In this document: positions 20,960 to 29,805 of the stretch, piece by piece
How positions within the stretch are numbered: position 1 is the stretch's first letter
Layout: each line of letters begins with the position of its first letter
DNA from: Sterolibacteriaceae bacterium
GTDB lineage: Bacteria; Pseudomonadota; Gammaproteobacteria; Burkholderiales; Rhodocyclaceae
Length of the DNA: 64,000 nt
NCBI GenBank assembly: GCA_025360425.1
Contig: JANYCD010000035.1
Location: 1 to 64,000, forward strand
Reading direction: 5' to 3'
Translations under genes and position numbers: made by a program
Notes under the pieces: generated by a model
The model's input: only the letters and a program-made list of their open reading frames with translations
Database searches by the model: none
Told to the model about the DNA's origin: nothing

Positions 20960-21679
20960 TCAGGCGTCACCGGACAATGCATGACGCTCCACCTGCTCGA
21001 TCGCGATGTGCCGCACATCAGTGCCCTTGACGATATAAATCACGTCTTCGGCGATGTTCTTGGCGTGATCGCCGATGCGCTCGATGGCCTTGGCGATGAA
21101 AATGATGTCCAGCGCAGTGCTGATGGTGCGCGGGTCTTCCATCATGTACGTTATTAGTTGCCGCAGAATGCCGCGAAAATGATCGTCGACCGCCATGTCC
21201 TCACGGATGATGCGGGTCGCATTGGTCACATCGAGCCGCACAAAGGCATCCAGCACATCGCGCAGCATGTTCACGCCGATGTCACCGACGGTACGAATTT
21301 CGGTCAGGCGCGGCATCTGCAAACGATCCCGCTTGTAAATTTCGCGCGCCATGCGGGCGATCTTGGCCGCCTCGTCGCCAATCCGTTCCAGATCGGTGAC
21401 AATCTTGCTGACCGCCATCACCATGCGCAAGTCACCCGCGGTGGGCTGACGCCGGGCAATGATGTGGGCGCAGTCGTCGTCAATGCTGACCTCAAGGCTG
21501 TTCACCTGATCGTCGTCGCCAATCACCTGTTCCATGCGGTCCATGTCACCGGCAACGAAGGCTTCGATGGCACGGGTAATCTGGGTTTCGACCAGACCAC
21601 CCATCTGCATGACGCGGGAACGCAGGCTCTCAAGTTCAGAGTCGAATCTTTTTGAAACGTGTTCGGTCATTGTCGCCAT
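20960..21679 (-). CDS. phoU: Phosphate signalling protein PhoU
   Basis: A 239-residue all-helical protein with the two tandem PhoU domains. The metal-binding E/DxxxD repeats are visible in ERIGDEAAKIARMA and AIERIGDHAKNIAEDVIYIV. It links the Pst transporter to PhoR and represses the regulon when phosphate is plentiful. It lies between pstB and phoB with short gaps, so transport and signalling are probably one transcription unit. Confidence 0.95.
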   Translation of the reverse strand: MATMTEHVSKRFDSELESLRSRVMQMGGLVETQITRAIEAFVAGDMDRMEQVIGDDDQVNSLEVSIDDDCAHIIARRQPTAGDLRMVMAVSKIVTDLERIGDEAAKIARMAREIYKRDRLQMPRLTEIRTVGDIGVNMLRDVLDAFVRLDVTNATRIIREDMAVDDHFRGILRQLITYMMEDPRTISTALDIIFIAKAIERIGDHAKNIAEDVIYIVKGTDVRHIAIEQVERHALSGDA

Positions 21680-21695
21680 GATTTTGTTCTCCGGA

Positions 21696-22517
21696 TCAGC
21701 CGAATCGGCCGGTTATGTAATCTTCAGTCCGCTTGTCGGTCGGCTTGATGAAGACATCATCGGTACGCCCAACCTCGACCAGCTCGCCAAGATACATGTA
21801 GGCAGTGAAGTCTGAAACTCGCGCCGCCTGCTGCATGTTGTGGGTAACGATGACAATGGTGAATTCGTCTTTTAATTCGCTCACCAGTTCTTCGATGCGC
21901 ATCGTAGAAATCGGGTCGAGCGCCGACGTAGGCTCATCGAGCAGCAGCACTTGCGGCTTCACCGCAATACCGCGGGCGATGCACAAGCGCTGTTGTTGTC
22001 CGCCCGAAAGACTCATGCCGCTCTGATTGAGCTTGTCGGCCACCTCGTTCCACAGCGCCGCCTTGCGCAGCGACCATTCCACGCGATCATCCATGTCGAC
22101 CCGTGACAGCCGCTCATGCAGTTTTACGCCGAAGGCAATGTTGTCGTAGATAGACATCGGAAAAGGTGTCGGCTTCTGGAACACCATGCCAATCCTGGCG
22201 CGCAACGCATTGAGGTCGGTCCCCTTGCCGAGGATATCGACGCCATCGAGCAACAGCTCGCCCTCCGAATGTTGATCCGGATAAAGCTCGTACATGCGGT
22301 TAATAGTGCGCAGCAACGTTGATTTTCCGCAGCCCGATGGCCCGATAAAGGCCGTTACCCGGCGCTTATAGATATCCAGGTTGATATTGCGCAGCGCCTT
22401 GTATTTTCCGTAATAGAAATTGAAATTTCTAAACGCGATCTGGGTCTCCAGATCCGTACCTGTGGTGCTCTGCATGATGGATTCCTTGTCTATCTTCATC
22501 GACGCTCGCATGTTCAT
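21696..22517 (-). CDS. pstB: Phosphate ABC transporter ATP-binding protein
   Basis: A 273-residue ATPase of the high-affinity phosphate importer. Walker A is GPSGCGKST, the signature is LSGGQQQR, and Walker [13 protein letters not shown]. Its first codon overlaps the pstA stop (ATGA). An internal start ([10 protein letters not shown], 14 codons later) would give a length closer to many homologues, so the N-terminus is uncertain. Confidence 0.95.
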   Translation of the reverse strand: MNMRASMKIDKESIMQSTTGTDLETQIAFRNFNFYYGKYKALRNINLDIYKRRVTAFIGPSGCGKSTLLRTINRMYELYPDQHSEGELLLDGVDILGKGTDLNALRARIGMVFQKPTPFPMSIYDNIAFGVKLHERLSRVDMDDRVEWSLRKAALWNEVADKLNQSGMSLSGGQQQRLCIARGIAVKPQVLLLDEPTSALDPISTMRIEELVSELKDEFTIVIVTHNMQQAARVSDFTAYMYLGELVEVGRTDDVFIKPTDKRTEDYITGRFG

Positions 22518-23368
22518 TGTTTATGTTTATTGCGGAAAAGGATACGCGCCAAAATGTTTAGCGTCAGCACCCCCAGAGTAATCAAAAAAACCCCCGCCCA
22601 GGCAAGCTGCTGCCATTCCTTGAACGGGCTCATGGCGAACTTGAAAATGGTGGCCGGCAAGCTGGCCATCGGTTTGTTCATGTCCAGCGTCCAAAACTGA
22701 TTGGACAACGAGGTGAACAGCAATGGCGCGGTCTCGCCGGAGATGCGTGCCACCGCCAGCATGATCCCGGTCATGATGCCGGCCAGCGATGCCTTCAACG
22801 TAACCTTGCCGATCACCGCCCATCTAGGCGCCCCCAAGGCACTAGCCGCTTCACGCAAGGTATTGGGCACCAATTGCAACATGTTTTCGGTGGTTCTCAC
22901 TACAACCGGAATCACGATCAAGGCCAATGCGACTACGCCTGACATGGCAGAAAAATGGCCGACTCTGGCAACATAAATATCATAGACAAAGAGACCGATG
23001 ATGATCGAAGGTGCCGAGAGCAGCAAGTCGTTAACAAATCTTGTCGTGTGACCCAGCCAGGTATGCTTACCGTATTCAGCGAGATAGACTCCCGCAAAAA
23101 TCCCGATCGGCGTACCCACGATGGTAGCCAGCGAAATGAGAATCAGGCTGCCGGCAATCGCGTTCGCCAAACCGCCTCCCTCCGAACCAGGCGGCGGCGT
23201 CATCTCGGTAAACAAACGCCATGAAAAGCTGGCCACACCCAGTTCGACGGTTGTCGCAAGAATCCAGATCAACCAGAATAGTCCGAACAGCATGGCAATC
23301 ATTGCAATGGTCAACGCCAAAGCGTTTTTCAGTTTCCGGATTCTCCCAAGGCTCACTGCGGTACTCAT
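22514..23368 (-). CDS. pstA: Phosphate ABC transporter permease PstA
   Basis: A 284-residue permease with six helices. It holds the EAA-type loop [20 protein letters not shown] near residue 190, which docks on PstB, and the GETAPLLFT segment typical of PstA. It overlaps both neighbours by 4 bases (ATGA). Confidence 0.95.
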   Translation of the reverse strand: MSTAVSLGRIRKLKNALALTIAMIAMLFGLFWLIWILATTVELGVASFSWRLFTEMTPPPGSEGGGLANAIAGSLILISLATIVGTPIGIFAGVYLAEYGKHTWLGHTTRFVNDLLLSAPSIIIGLFVYDIYVARVGHFSAMSGVVALALIVIPVVVRTTENMLQLVPNTLREAASALGAPRWAVIGKVTLKASLAGIMTGIMLAVARISGETAPLLFTSLSNQFWTLDMNKPMASLPATIFKFAMSPFKEWQQLAWAGVFLITLGVLTLNILARILFRNKHKQ

Positions 23369-24342
23369 GTTCCTTTTCCTTCCTGCGCCGACAAACGCAT
23401 GAGCAGAAGCTTGGATAAGGAAAGAACAATCATAGTAATTAAAAACAGAATCAGTCCCAATTCAATCAACGATGCCGTGTAAATCGGCGATTCAGCTTCG
23501 GCGAACTCGTTTGCCAGCGCAGACGCAATACTGTTGCCAGGACTGAACAGCGAAAATCCGTTGAAAAAGTTCATGTTGCCTATGAGAAAGGTGACAGCCA
23601 TGGTTTCACCGAGGGCGCGACCCAAGCCCAGCATGATGCCGCCAACAACTCCAATCTTGGTATATGGCAGCACCACATTCCACACCACTTCCCATGTCGT
23701 GCAGCCCAGGGCGTAAGCGGACTCTTTGAGCATCGCGGGAGTAACTTCAAAGACATCCCGCATCACCGAGGCGATGAACGGAATCGTCATCACCGCCAGC
23801 ACCACACCAGCGCAGAGGATGCCGATACCAAGGGGCGGACCTTCAAACAAGCTACCCACTAGAGGCAACTTGCCGAGAGTGGCGGCCAAAAAGGGTTGAA
23901 CATATTTGGCAAAAATCGGCGAGAACACCAGCAAACCCCACATGCCGTAAACGATGCTGGGAATACCCGCCAGCAATTCAATGGCTATGCCGAGCGGGCG
24001 ACGCAGCCAGGGCGGCGACATCTCCGTAAGAAACAGCGCAATTCCGAAACTCACCGGCACGGCAATCACAAGTGCGACCAGTGAGGTTGCGAGAGTGCCG
24101 TAAATCGGAATCACAGCGCCAAAACGCTCCATCGGCGGATTCCACTCGCCGGTCCAGAGAAACCTTGCGCCAAACAACTTGATGGAGGGCCACGCGCCAT
24201 CGATCAGTGACGCGATAATTCCGACCAGCAGCAGAAGCGTCAACAGGGCAAAGAACCGGGTCAAGTTGAAAAATACCTTGTCACCCCAGTTGGTTCGAGA
24301 CGAAGAGGTCGTACTGTTATCCACGATTGCGAAACCTTCCAT
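23365..24342 (-). CDS. pstC: Phosphate ABC transporter permease PstC
   Basis: A 325-residue permease partner of PstA. The EAA loop is [19 protein letters not shown], and [18 protein letters not shown] is the family signature. I start it at ATG 24342 (MEGFAIVDN). An upstream GTG at 24366 lies inside the stem of a terminator-like hairpin and is less likely to be used. The hairpin separates it from pstS. Confidence 0.93.
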   Translation of the reverse strand: MEGFAIVDNSTTSSSRTNWGDKVFFNLTRFFALLTLLLLVGIIASLIDGAWPSIKLFGARFLWTGEWNPPMERFGAVIPIYGTLATSLVALVIAVPVSFGIALFLTEMSPPWLRRPLGIAIELLAGIPSIVYGMWGLLVFSPIFAKYVQPFLAATLGKLPLVGSLFEGPPLGIGILCAGVVLAVMTIPFIASVMRDVFEVTPAMLKESAYALGCTTWEVVWNVVLPYTKIGVVGGIMLGLGRALGETMAVTFLIGNMNFFNGFSLFSPGNSIASALANEFAEAESPIYTASLIELGLILFLITMIVLSLSKLLLMRLSAQEGKGT

Positions 24343-24352
24343 CAGCTTGCGG

Positions 24353-24384
24353 AAAACCCACGCCACCTTAAACGGCGGCGTGGG
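24353..24384 (-). terminator. Hairpin plus U-run between pstS and pstC (likely attenuator)
   Basis: Read on the minus strand, CCCACGCCGCC (24384-24374) pairs with GGTGGCGTGGG (24367-24357) over 11 bp with one G-U pair and a 6-base loop. UUUU (24356-24353) follows directly. This is the form of an intrinsic terminator. It lies 18 bases after the pstS stop codon and just before pstC, so partial termination would give more binding protein than permease. Confidence 0.75.
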
Positions 24385-24402
24385 AGTTTTGCGCGATATC
24401 GC

Positions 24403-25446
24403 TTACTTGCCGCTCCAGACCGGTTTGCCGGAAGCATCCTTGATATCGCCCCAGGCGGTGTGAACCAGCTTGATCACCTTGTCAGGCATCGGCACGTAGT
24501 CCATTTCAGCTGCCATACCAGCGCCATTCTTGTAGGCCCAGTCAAAGAACTTGATGACTTCGACCCCCTGCTCCGGTTTGTCCTGCACCTTCTGCATGAT
24601 GATAAAGGTAGCACCGGAAATCGGCCATGCATCTTTTTCCGGCTGATTGGTAATGATCGCGTAAAAGCCGGACTTGGTCCAGTCAGCAGCCGCAGCCGCG
24701 GACTTGAAGGTCGTGTCATCGGGCTGCGGATAATTACCGGCCGCATTTTGCAACAGCGTGTAAGTCAGCTTGTTCTGTTTGGCATAGACATACTCGACAT
24801 AGCCAATGGCGCCGGGAATGCGCTGCACGAATGCGGACACACCTTCATTGCCCTTGCCGCCCAGACCCACCGGCCACTGCACGGCAGTGCCTTCACCGAC
24901 CTTGGTCTTCCACTCTTCGCTGACTTTCGACAAATAGTTGGTGAAGATAAAGGTGGTGCCGGAACCATCGGCTCGGCGCACCACAGCGATGGCCTGATCA
25001 GGAAGCGGTACGCCGGGATTCAGATCGGCAAGCGCCTTGTCGTTCCATTTGACGATCTTGCCCAGATAAATATCCGCCAGCACGGGACCGGTGAGCTTGA
25101 TTTGGCCGCTCGTGATACCCGGCAAATTGAAGGCAAGCACTTCGCCGCCGATCACGGCGGGAAACTGCATCTGGCCGTCCTTTTCCAGTTCTTCGGGCTT
25201 GCGCGGCATATCGGATGCGCCGAAATCGACGGTCTTGGCGGTGATCTGCTTGATGCCGCCACCCGAACCGATGGACTGGTAGTTGATCTTGTTGCCGGTA
25301 GCCTTCTGATAGGCGTCGGCCCACTTGGCATAAATGGGGGCCGGGAAAGTGGCGCCTGCTCCAGTAATTTCGACAGCTTGAACATTGGTGGCCAGCGTCG
25401 CAGCAACCGCCAGCGTGAGGGACATTAACTTGAATTGGGTTGTCAT
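24403..25446 (-). CDS. pstS: Phosphate-binding periplasmic protein PstS
   Basis: A 347-residue secreted phosphate receptor. ATG 25446 has GGAG 9 bases upstream and gives a signal peptide that ends VQA before [18 protein letters not shown], the usual mature start. Phosphate-contact segments [24 protein letters not shown] and [17 protein letters not shown] are intact. It is first in the pst operon, behind a candidate PhoB box, and is followed by a hairpin that may favour its expression over the permeases. Confidence 0.96.
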   Translation of the reverse strand: MTTQFKLMSLTLAVAATLATNVQAVEITGAGATFPAPIYAKWADAYQKATGNKINYQSIGSGGGIKQITAKTVDFGASDMPRKPEELEKDGQMQFPAVIGGEVLAFNLPGITSGQIKLTGPVLADIYLGKIVKWNDKALADLNPGVPLPDQAIAVVRRADGSGTTFIFTNYLSKVSEEWKTKVGEGTAVQWPVGLGGKGNEGVSAFVQRIPGAIGYVEYVYAKQNKLTYTLLQNAAGNYPQPDDTTFKSAAAAADWTKSGFYAIITNQPEKDAWPISGATFIIMQKVQDKPEQGVEVIKFFDWAYKNGAGMAAEMDYVPMPDKVIKLVHTAWGDIKDASGKPVWSGK

Positions 25447-25480
25447 TTGTTCGCTCCAATAGATGGTTGAGACGGAGCGG

Positions 25481-25514
25481 AGTTTATGGCGCGATTGTGA
25501 CACTGATGTTACAT
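25481..25514 (-). promoter_or_regulatory. Candidate PhoB box and -10 for pstS
   Basis: On the minus strand ATGTAAC (25514-25508) and GTGTCAC (25503-25497) are direct repeats spaced 11 bp apart, the arrangement PhoB binds (consensus CTGTCAT). Eight bases later comes CATAAA, a plausible -10. It lies 35 bases before the pstS start codon. Matches to consensus are imperfect. Confidence 0.6.
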
Positions 25515-25530
25515 GCCCCGCTCTGGCGGC

Positions 25531-25548
25531 CTTTCACGTTGCTTTCCT
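25531..25548 (+). promoter_or_regulatory. Candidate PhoB box for the OlsB-like gene
   Basis: On the plus strand CTTTCAC (25531-25537) and CTTTCCT (25542-25548) form an 11-bp-spaced direct repeat resembling a PhoB site, facing the divergent acyltransferase gene. No good -10 follows, so this is weaker than the pstS and plcP sites. Confidence 0.4.
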
Positions 25549-25639
25549 GTGACACAAATTTGAAACCTGCCGGAAATACTCCTGCAACCGTCATCTCACA
25601 CACTCCTGCTGGTCAATAACGACGCCAGGAGAAATCGGC

Positions 25640-26395
25640 ATGCTGCACAAACGCATTGAGCAAAGCCAGACCAAACATCGTCCCCAATACCATGTGGGCA
25701 TCGCACGCTCCGACAGCGAAATCCGCGAAGCGCAAAAACTGCGCTATCGCGTCTTCGCAGGCGAAATGGGCGCCAAGTTACAAAACCGCGAAGCTGGCGT
25801 CGACGCCGACTTGTTCGACCCCTACTGCGAACACCTGATCGTACGCGACGAAGCCAATGGTCGCATCGTCGGCACCTATCGCATCCTCTCGCCAACTGCA
25901 GCCCGTCGTGTCGGCGCCTACTATTCCGAATCCGAATTCGACCTCACGCGCTTGCAGCATCTGCGGCAGCAAATGGTGGAGGTCGGACGCTCCTGCATCG
26001 ATCCCGATTATCGCGGCGGCGCGGTGATTGCGCTGCTCTGGTCCAAGCTGGCCGAGTACATGGTGACCAACGGCTACCAATACCTGATCGGCTGCGCTTC
26101 CATCGCCATGACCGATGGTGGCCACAATGCCGCGAATCTTTTCGTCCAACTGATTGAAAACAGCCTCGCACCAGTCGAATATCGCGTGTTTCCGCGTTCG
26201 CCGCTGCCTTATGAGCGGCTGGTGACCGGCCAACGGGCCGAGATTCCGCCACTCATCAAGGGCTATCTGCGCGCCGGTGTCTATGTCTGCGGCGAACCTT
26301 CGTGGGACCCCGACTTCAATACCGCCGACCTGCTCGTGATGTTGCCCATGTCACGCATCAACGCGCGTTACGTCAAGCATTTCGTCAAGGAATGA
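25640..26395 (+). CDS. OlsB-like GNAT-fold N-acyltransferase
   Basis: A 251-residue protein of the COG3176 group. The GNAT-like core shows ARSDSEIREAQKLRYRVFAGEMGA (residues 21-44) and VEVGRSCIDPDYRGGAVIALLW near 113-135. Relatives include OlsB, which attaches a 3-hydroxyacyl chain to the amino group of ornithine as the first step of ornithine-lipid synthesis, and FeeM-type N-acyl amino acid synthases. The start has AGGAG 9 bases upstream. It is divergent from pstS and heads a gene series with a glycosyltransferase and dgkA, which favours a lipid role under phosphate shortage. No OlsA/PlsC-type second acyltransferase lies beside it, so the final product is uncertain. Confidence 0.75.
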   Translation: MLHKRIEQSQTKHRPQYHVGIARSDSEIREAQKLRYRVFAGEMGAKLQNREAGVDADLFDPYCEHLIVRDEANGRIVGTYRILSPTAARRVGAYYSESEFDLTRLQHLRQQMVEVGRSCIDPDYRGGAVIALLWSKLAEYMVTNGYQYLIGCASIAMTDGGHNAANLFVQLIENSLAPVEYRVFPRSPLPYERLVTGQRAEIPPLIKGYLRAGVYVCGEPSWDPDFNTADLLVMLPMSRINARYVKHFVKE

Positions 26396-26426
26396 GACGC
26401 CTGATGCATTGCGGCCAAGGATTCCC

Positions 26427-27572
26427 ATGCACGTCTTGATGCTGTCGGACGTTTATTTTCCACGGATCAACGGCGTCTCCACCTCCATCGAAACTTTTCG
26501 GCGCGATCTGGGCGATTTGGATATTAATGTTTCCCTGATCGCTCCGGAGTACTCCACCGCCGACAAAACGCCCGCCACCTGGCGCGTGCCTTCACGCAAG
26601 GTGCTGTTCGACCCGGAAGATCGGCTGATGCATTGGGATCATCTGATGCGTACCGTGAAACAGGCCGGCAACAGCAATGTCGACATGGTGCATATCCAGA
26701 CACCCTTCCTTGCCCACTACGCCGGCATTCGCGCCGGCCGCAGCTTCGGCGTTCCAATGGTGGCCACCTACCACACGCACTTCGAAGAATACATCCACCA
26801 CTATCTGCCTCTCCTGCCGCGCTCTGCATTGCGTCTGCTCGCCCGCCGTCTGGCGCGAAACCAGTGCAATGATCTCGACGCGGTGGTCGTTCCGTCAGAA
26901 GCCATGCGACAAACGCTTAGCGACTACGGTGTCACCGCACCGTTGCATATTCTCCCGACGGGAATCCCGATTGATCATTTCAGCAACGGCAATGGCCGGT
27001 TGTTCCGCGAACGCCATGCGATTGCACCCGATCGACCGCTGGCGCTTTATGTGGGTCGCATCGCCCATGAAAAGAACATCGGTTTTCTGATCGAAGCCGC
27101 TGAACAAATTCGCCATCAACGGCCCGACTTTCTGTTGATGATCGCCGGCGAAGGCCCGGCGCTGGCTTCATTACGCCGCAGCGTTGAAAAACTGCGATTG
27201 GATGACAACGTGCGTTTTGTCGGCTACCTCGATCGCGAAACTGAATTGCCCGATTGCTATGCCGCCGCCGACGTATTTGTGTTTTCTTCCAAAACCGAAA
27301 CCCAGGGACTGGTGCTGCTCGAAGCCATGGCCGCCGGCATTCCGGTCTACGCCTTTGCTGCGATGGGAACACGCGATATTGTCGAACCGTGTCGGGGCGC
27401 CGTGGTGGCGCCGCAAGAATCCGTCGCGTTTGCCGCCGGGCTCACCGAACTGCTGGCCGATCCGAAACGGTTGAGCGATCTCTCAGTACAGGCCCGCGAA
27501 TTCGCCAACATGTGGTCCGCACCGGAACGCGCACGCCAACTAGCCGAACTCTATCGTTCGTTGGTCGACTAG
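26427..27572 (+). CDS. GT4 glycosyltransferase (first of two)
   Basis: A 381-residue GT-B enzyme. The N-terminal MHVLMLSDVYFPRINGVSTSIE motif, the central VGRIAHEKN and the EX7E motif in SKTETQGLVLLEAMAAG are typical of GT4 sugar transferases. That family includes diacylglycerol glycosyltransferases (Agt, SqdX) and alpha-mannosyltransferases. ATG 26427 has AAGGA upstream and matches family starts. It lies 31 bases after the OlsB-like gene and 36 before dgkA. I infer a membrane-lipid acceptor from these neighbours; donor and acceptor cannot be read from the sequence. Confidence 0.82.
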   Translation: MHVLMLSDVYFPRINGVSTSIETFRRDLGDLDINVSLIAPEYSTADKTPATWRVPSRKVLFDPEDRLMHWDHLMRTVKQAGNSNVDMVHIQTPFLAHYAGIRAGRSFGVPMVATYHTHFEEYIHHYLPLLPRSALRLLARRLARNQCNDLDAVVVPSEAMRQTLSDYGVTAPLHILPTGIPIDHFSNGNGRLFRERHAIAPDRPLALYVGRIAHEKNIGFLIEAAEQIRHQRPDFLLMIAGEGPALASLRRSVEKLRLDDNVRFVGYLDRETELPDCYAAADVFVFSSKTETQGLVLLEAMAAGIPVYAFAAMGTRDIVEPCRGAVVAPQESVAFAAGLTELLADPKRLSDLSVQAREFANMWSAPERARQLAELYRSLVD

Positions 27573-27608
27573 TTCCACAAATTCCACTGCCGACACTAAA
27601 ATCTCCGC

Positions 27609-28004
27609 ATGCAACGAGACTCCATTTCCGAACACAGCGAAAGCCCATTCAAGGGCAAGACCGGTCTGATCCGCATCTGGAATGCCCTCCATTATTCGCT
27701 CGCCGGCCTCAAGGCCGCCTACCAGCTCGAAGATGCTTTTCGCCAGGAAGTAAGACTGGCGCTGATCCTGATTCCACTCGCGCTGTTTCTGCCGGCCAAT
27801 GGTCTGGGCAAGGCGCTGATGATCGGCAGCGTCATGCTGGTGCTGATAGTCGAACTGCTGAATTCCGCTGTCGAGGCAACGGTAGATCGAATTTCCCTGG
27901 AAAACCACCTGCTCGCCAAGCGCGCCAAGGATATCGGCAGTGCCGCGGTATTCATATCACTGTTGAATGTCGTCGTAATCTGGGGGCTGGTGCTGTTCGG
28001 GTAA
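27609..28004 (+). CDS. dgkA: Diacylglycerol kinase (DgkA family)
   Basis: A 131-residue integral membrane kinase that phosphorylates diacylglycerol to phosphatidate. It has the usual three helices. The active-site segment ELLNSAVEATVDRIS (near residue 80) and the Glu/Asp-rich LEDAFRQEVRLAL are conserved. The N-terminus is about 10 residues longer than in E. coli. In this setting it would recycle or limit diacylglycerol made by lipid turnover. Confidence 0.9.
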   Translation: MQRDSISEHSESPFKGKTGLIRIWNALHYSLAGLKAAYQLEDAFRQEVRLALILIPLALFLPANGLGKALMIGSVMLVLIVELLNSAVEATVDRISLENHLLAKRAKDIGSAAVFISLLNVVVIWGLVLFG

Positions 28005-28024
28005 ATCTATTTCCTCGAAACAGG

Positions 28025-28053
28025 CAGTAACTTTCCTGTAACCCCTCTTTCAT
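28025..28053 (+). promoter_or_regulatory. Candidate PhoB box with three repeats
   Basis: CAGTAAC (28025-28031), CTGTAAC (28036-28042) and CTTTCAT (28047-28053) are three direct repeats at an exact 11-bp period, each near the CTGTCAT half-site. The group sits 33 bases before the second glycosyltransferase. It implies a separate PhoB-driven promoter inside the gene cluster. A clear -10 is not evident. Confidence 0.62.
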
Positions 28054-28086
28054 CAACGCGTCGCATGCCGCAGCCACCATGGCGGC

Positions 28087-29304
28087 ATGGAACTCAACGA
28101 CGCGAAACTTCTGCGCCGCCCTGCGCTTCCCATGCGCGTGGCGCTGGTGACCGAGACTTATCCACCGGAAATAAACGGCGTTGCGATGACGCTGGGACAT
28201 ATTGTTGACGGATTGCGCCGACGCCGGCACCCGGTGCAAATCGTTCGTCCGCGGCAGCAGGCGCACGAAGTACCAGTGCGGGACGACACGCTTCATGAAG
28301 TCCTGGTCAAGGGCTTTCCGATTCCGCGCTATCCGGATCTGCGCTTCGGCCTTCCTGCGCCAAATACCCTTGCCAGTCTCTGGTCCGCAATACCGCCTGA
28401 CGTTGTCCACATCGCAACGCAGGGGCCCCTCGGCTGGTCGGCCATCGCAGCCGCACGAAAACTGAAACTGCCCATCAGTTCAAGCTTTCACACCAACTTC
28501 GACGCCTACAGTCGACATTACGGAATCGGTCTACTCAAACCGTTGATCTCGGGCTATCTGCGCCACTTCCACAACCGCACCGACATGACGCTGGTACCGA
28601 CCAAAGGTCTGGCTGGGATGCTTCGCAGCGAGGGTTACCGGAATGTCGGCATCGTTTCGCGCGGTGTGGATACCCGGTTGTTCAATCCGGGACGGCGCTC
28701 TAATGAATTGCGTGCACAGTGGGGTGCAGCTTCGGGCGAACTGATAGTCAGCTACGTTGGCCGCCTTGCGCCGGAAAAAAATCTGGATCTGGTCTTCGCT
28801 ACTTTTGACGAAATCAAGCACGTCCGGCCCGATGCCCGGTTGCTGCTGGTTGGTGATGGCCCACAGCGGGCGGCACGCAGCATGCGCCACCCGGAGCATA
28901 TTTTTGCCGGCATGTGCCGTGGCGAAGACCTCGCTGCACACTACGCCTCATCCGATCTGTTCCTGTTTCCAAGTCTGACCGAAACCTTCGGCAACGTGAC
29001 TGCGGAAGCTCTCGCCAGCGGACTCGGCGTGGTGAGCTACAACTACGCGGCGGCGGCCGAGTTGATCGAAGACGGTCACAACGGCGCGTTGGTCGCGCCG
29101 GGAGACTCGGCGGCATTCATCAAGTCCGCAGTGACCCTGGCGACCCATCCTTCGCGGCTGGATCACTTCAAGCTCCGCGCCGCCACCTCCATCGCCAGGC
29201 TCGACTGGGAGCATGTCCACGATGGATTCGCGGCCACTCTGGCGGAGCTCGTCGCCACGCACGAAAGGGCGCACCATGCACAGAACACCGTGGCAACAAA
29301 TTAA
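28087..29304 (+). CDS. GT4 glycosyltransferase (second of two)
   Basis: A 405-residue GT-B enzyme distinct from the first. It has MRVALVTETYPPEINGVAMTL, SSSFHTNFDAYSRHYG, VGRLAPEKN and the EX7E motif SLTETFGNVTAEALASG. These features resemble the SqdX/Agt-type and mannosyltransferase branch of GT4. The first Met is used although a second (MRVALVTE) lies 15 codons in. A triple PhoB-like repeat lies just upstream and a PAP2 phosphatase gene overlaps its end. A diacylglycerol glycosyltransferase is the best guess, not a proof. Confidence 0.8.
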   Translation: MELNDAKLLRRPALPMRVALVTETYPPEINGVAMTLGHIVDGLRRRRHPVQIVRPRQQAHEVPVRDDTLHEVLVKGFPIPRYPDLRFGLPAPNTLASLWSAIPPDVVHIATQGPLGWSAIAAARKLKLPISSSFHTNFDAYSRHYGIGLLKPLISGYLRHFHNRTDMTLVPTKGLAGMLRSEGYRNVGIVSRGVDTRLFNPGRRSNELRAQWGAASGELIVSYVGRLAPEKNLDLVFATFDEIKHVRPDARLLLVGDGPQRAARSMRHPEHIFAGMCRGEDLAAHYASSDLFLFPSLTETFGNVTAEALASGLGVVSYNYAAAAELIEDGHNGALVAPGDSAAFIKSAVTLATHPSRLDHFKLRAATSIARLDWEHVHDGFAATLAELVATHERAHHAQNTVATN

Positions 29305-29800
29305 CGACCTGGATCTGGCGCTGTGTCTGCACTTCAACAAGCTGGCGCACATCCGCTTCTGCCGCGCCCTGTTCCGCGGCATTAGCCGGCTTGGCGATGG
29401 TGTGTTGTGGTATTCGCTGATGGGCGTTCTGCTGCTCGCTCTTGGCATCGATGCGCTGCCTACGGTAAGCCGCATGGCGTTCGCCAGCGTGCTCGGCCTG
29501 GCCATCTATAAATGGCTCAAGACCCGCACCTCGCGCCCGCGACCCTGCCAGGTATATGCCGCCATCTCCGCCGCGGCACCGATGCTGGATCGTTTCAGCT
29601 TTCCTTCCGGGCACACCCTGCATGCGGTGTCGTTCAGCATGGTCGCCTGCGCCGGCTATCCCCAACTGGCACCGGTGCTTTATCCGTTCGCCATGCTGGT
29701 AGCAATTTCTCGGCCCATCCTCGGCTTGCACTATCCGAGCGATGTGCTTGCCGGTGCTTTGATCGGCACACTCGTTGCGCAGTTAGCCCTGATCATCTGA
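29276..29800 (+). CDS. PAP2-family membrane phosphatase
   Basis: A 174-residue membrane protein with all three phosphatase motifs: KWLKTRTSRPRP (near residue 78), FPSGHTLH (near 111) and SRPILGLHYPSD (near 143). PAP2 enzymes remove phosphate from lipids such as phosphatidate or undecaprenyl diphosphate. ATG 29276 has AAAGG upstream and overlaps the glycosyltransferase gene by 29 bases. Next to a GT4 enzyme it could supply diacylglycerol as acceptor. It ends 5 bases from the convergent mgtA. Confidence 0.88.
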   Translation: MHRTPWQQINDLDLALCLHFNKLAHIRFCRALFRGISRLGDGVLWYSLMGVLLLALGIDALPTVSRMAFASVLGLAIYKWLKTRTSRPRPCQVYAAISAAAPMLDRFSFPSGHTLHAVSFSMVACAGYPQLAPVLYPFAMLVAISRPILGLHYPSDVLAGALIGTLVAQLALII

Positions 29801-29805
29801 GAGGC

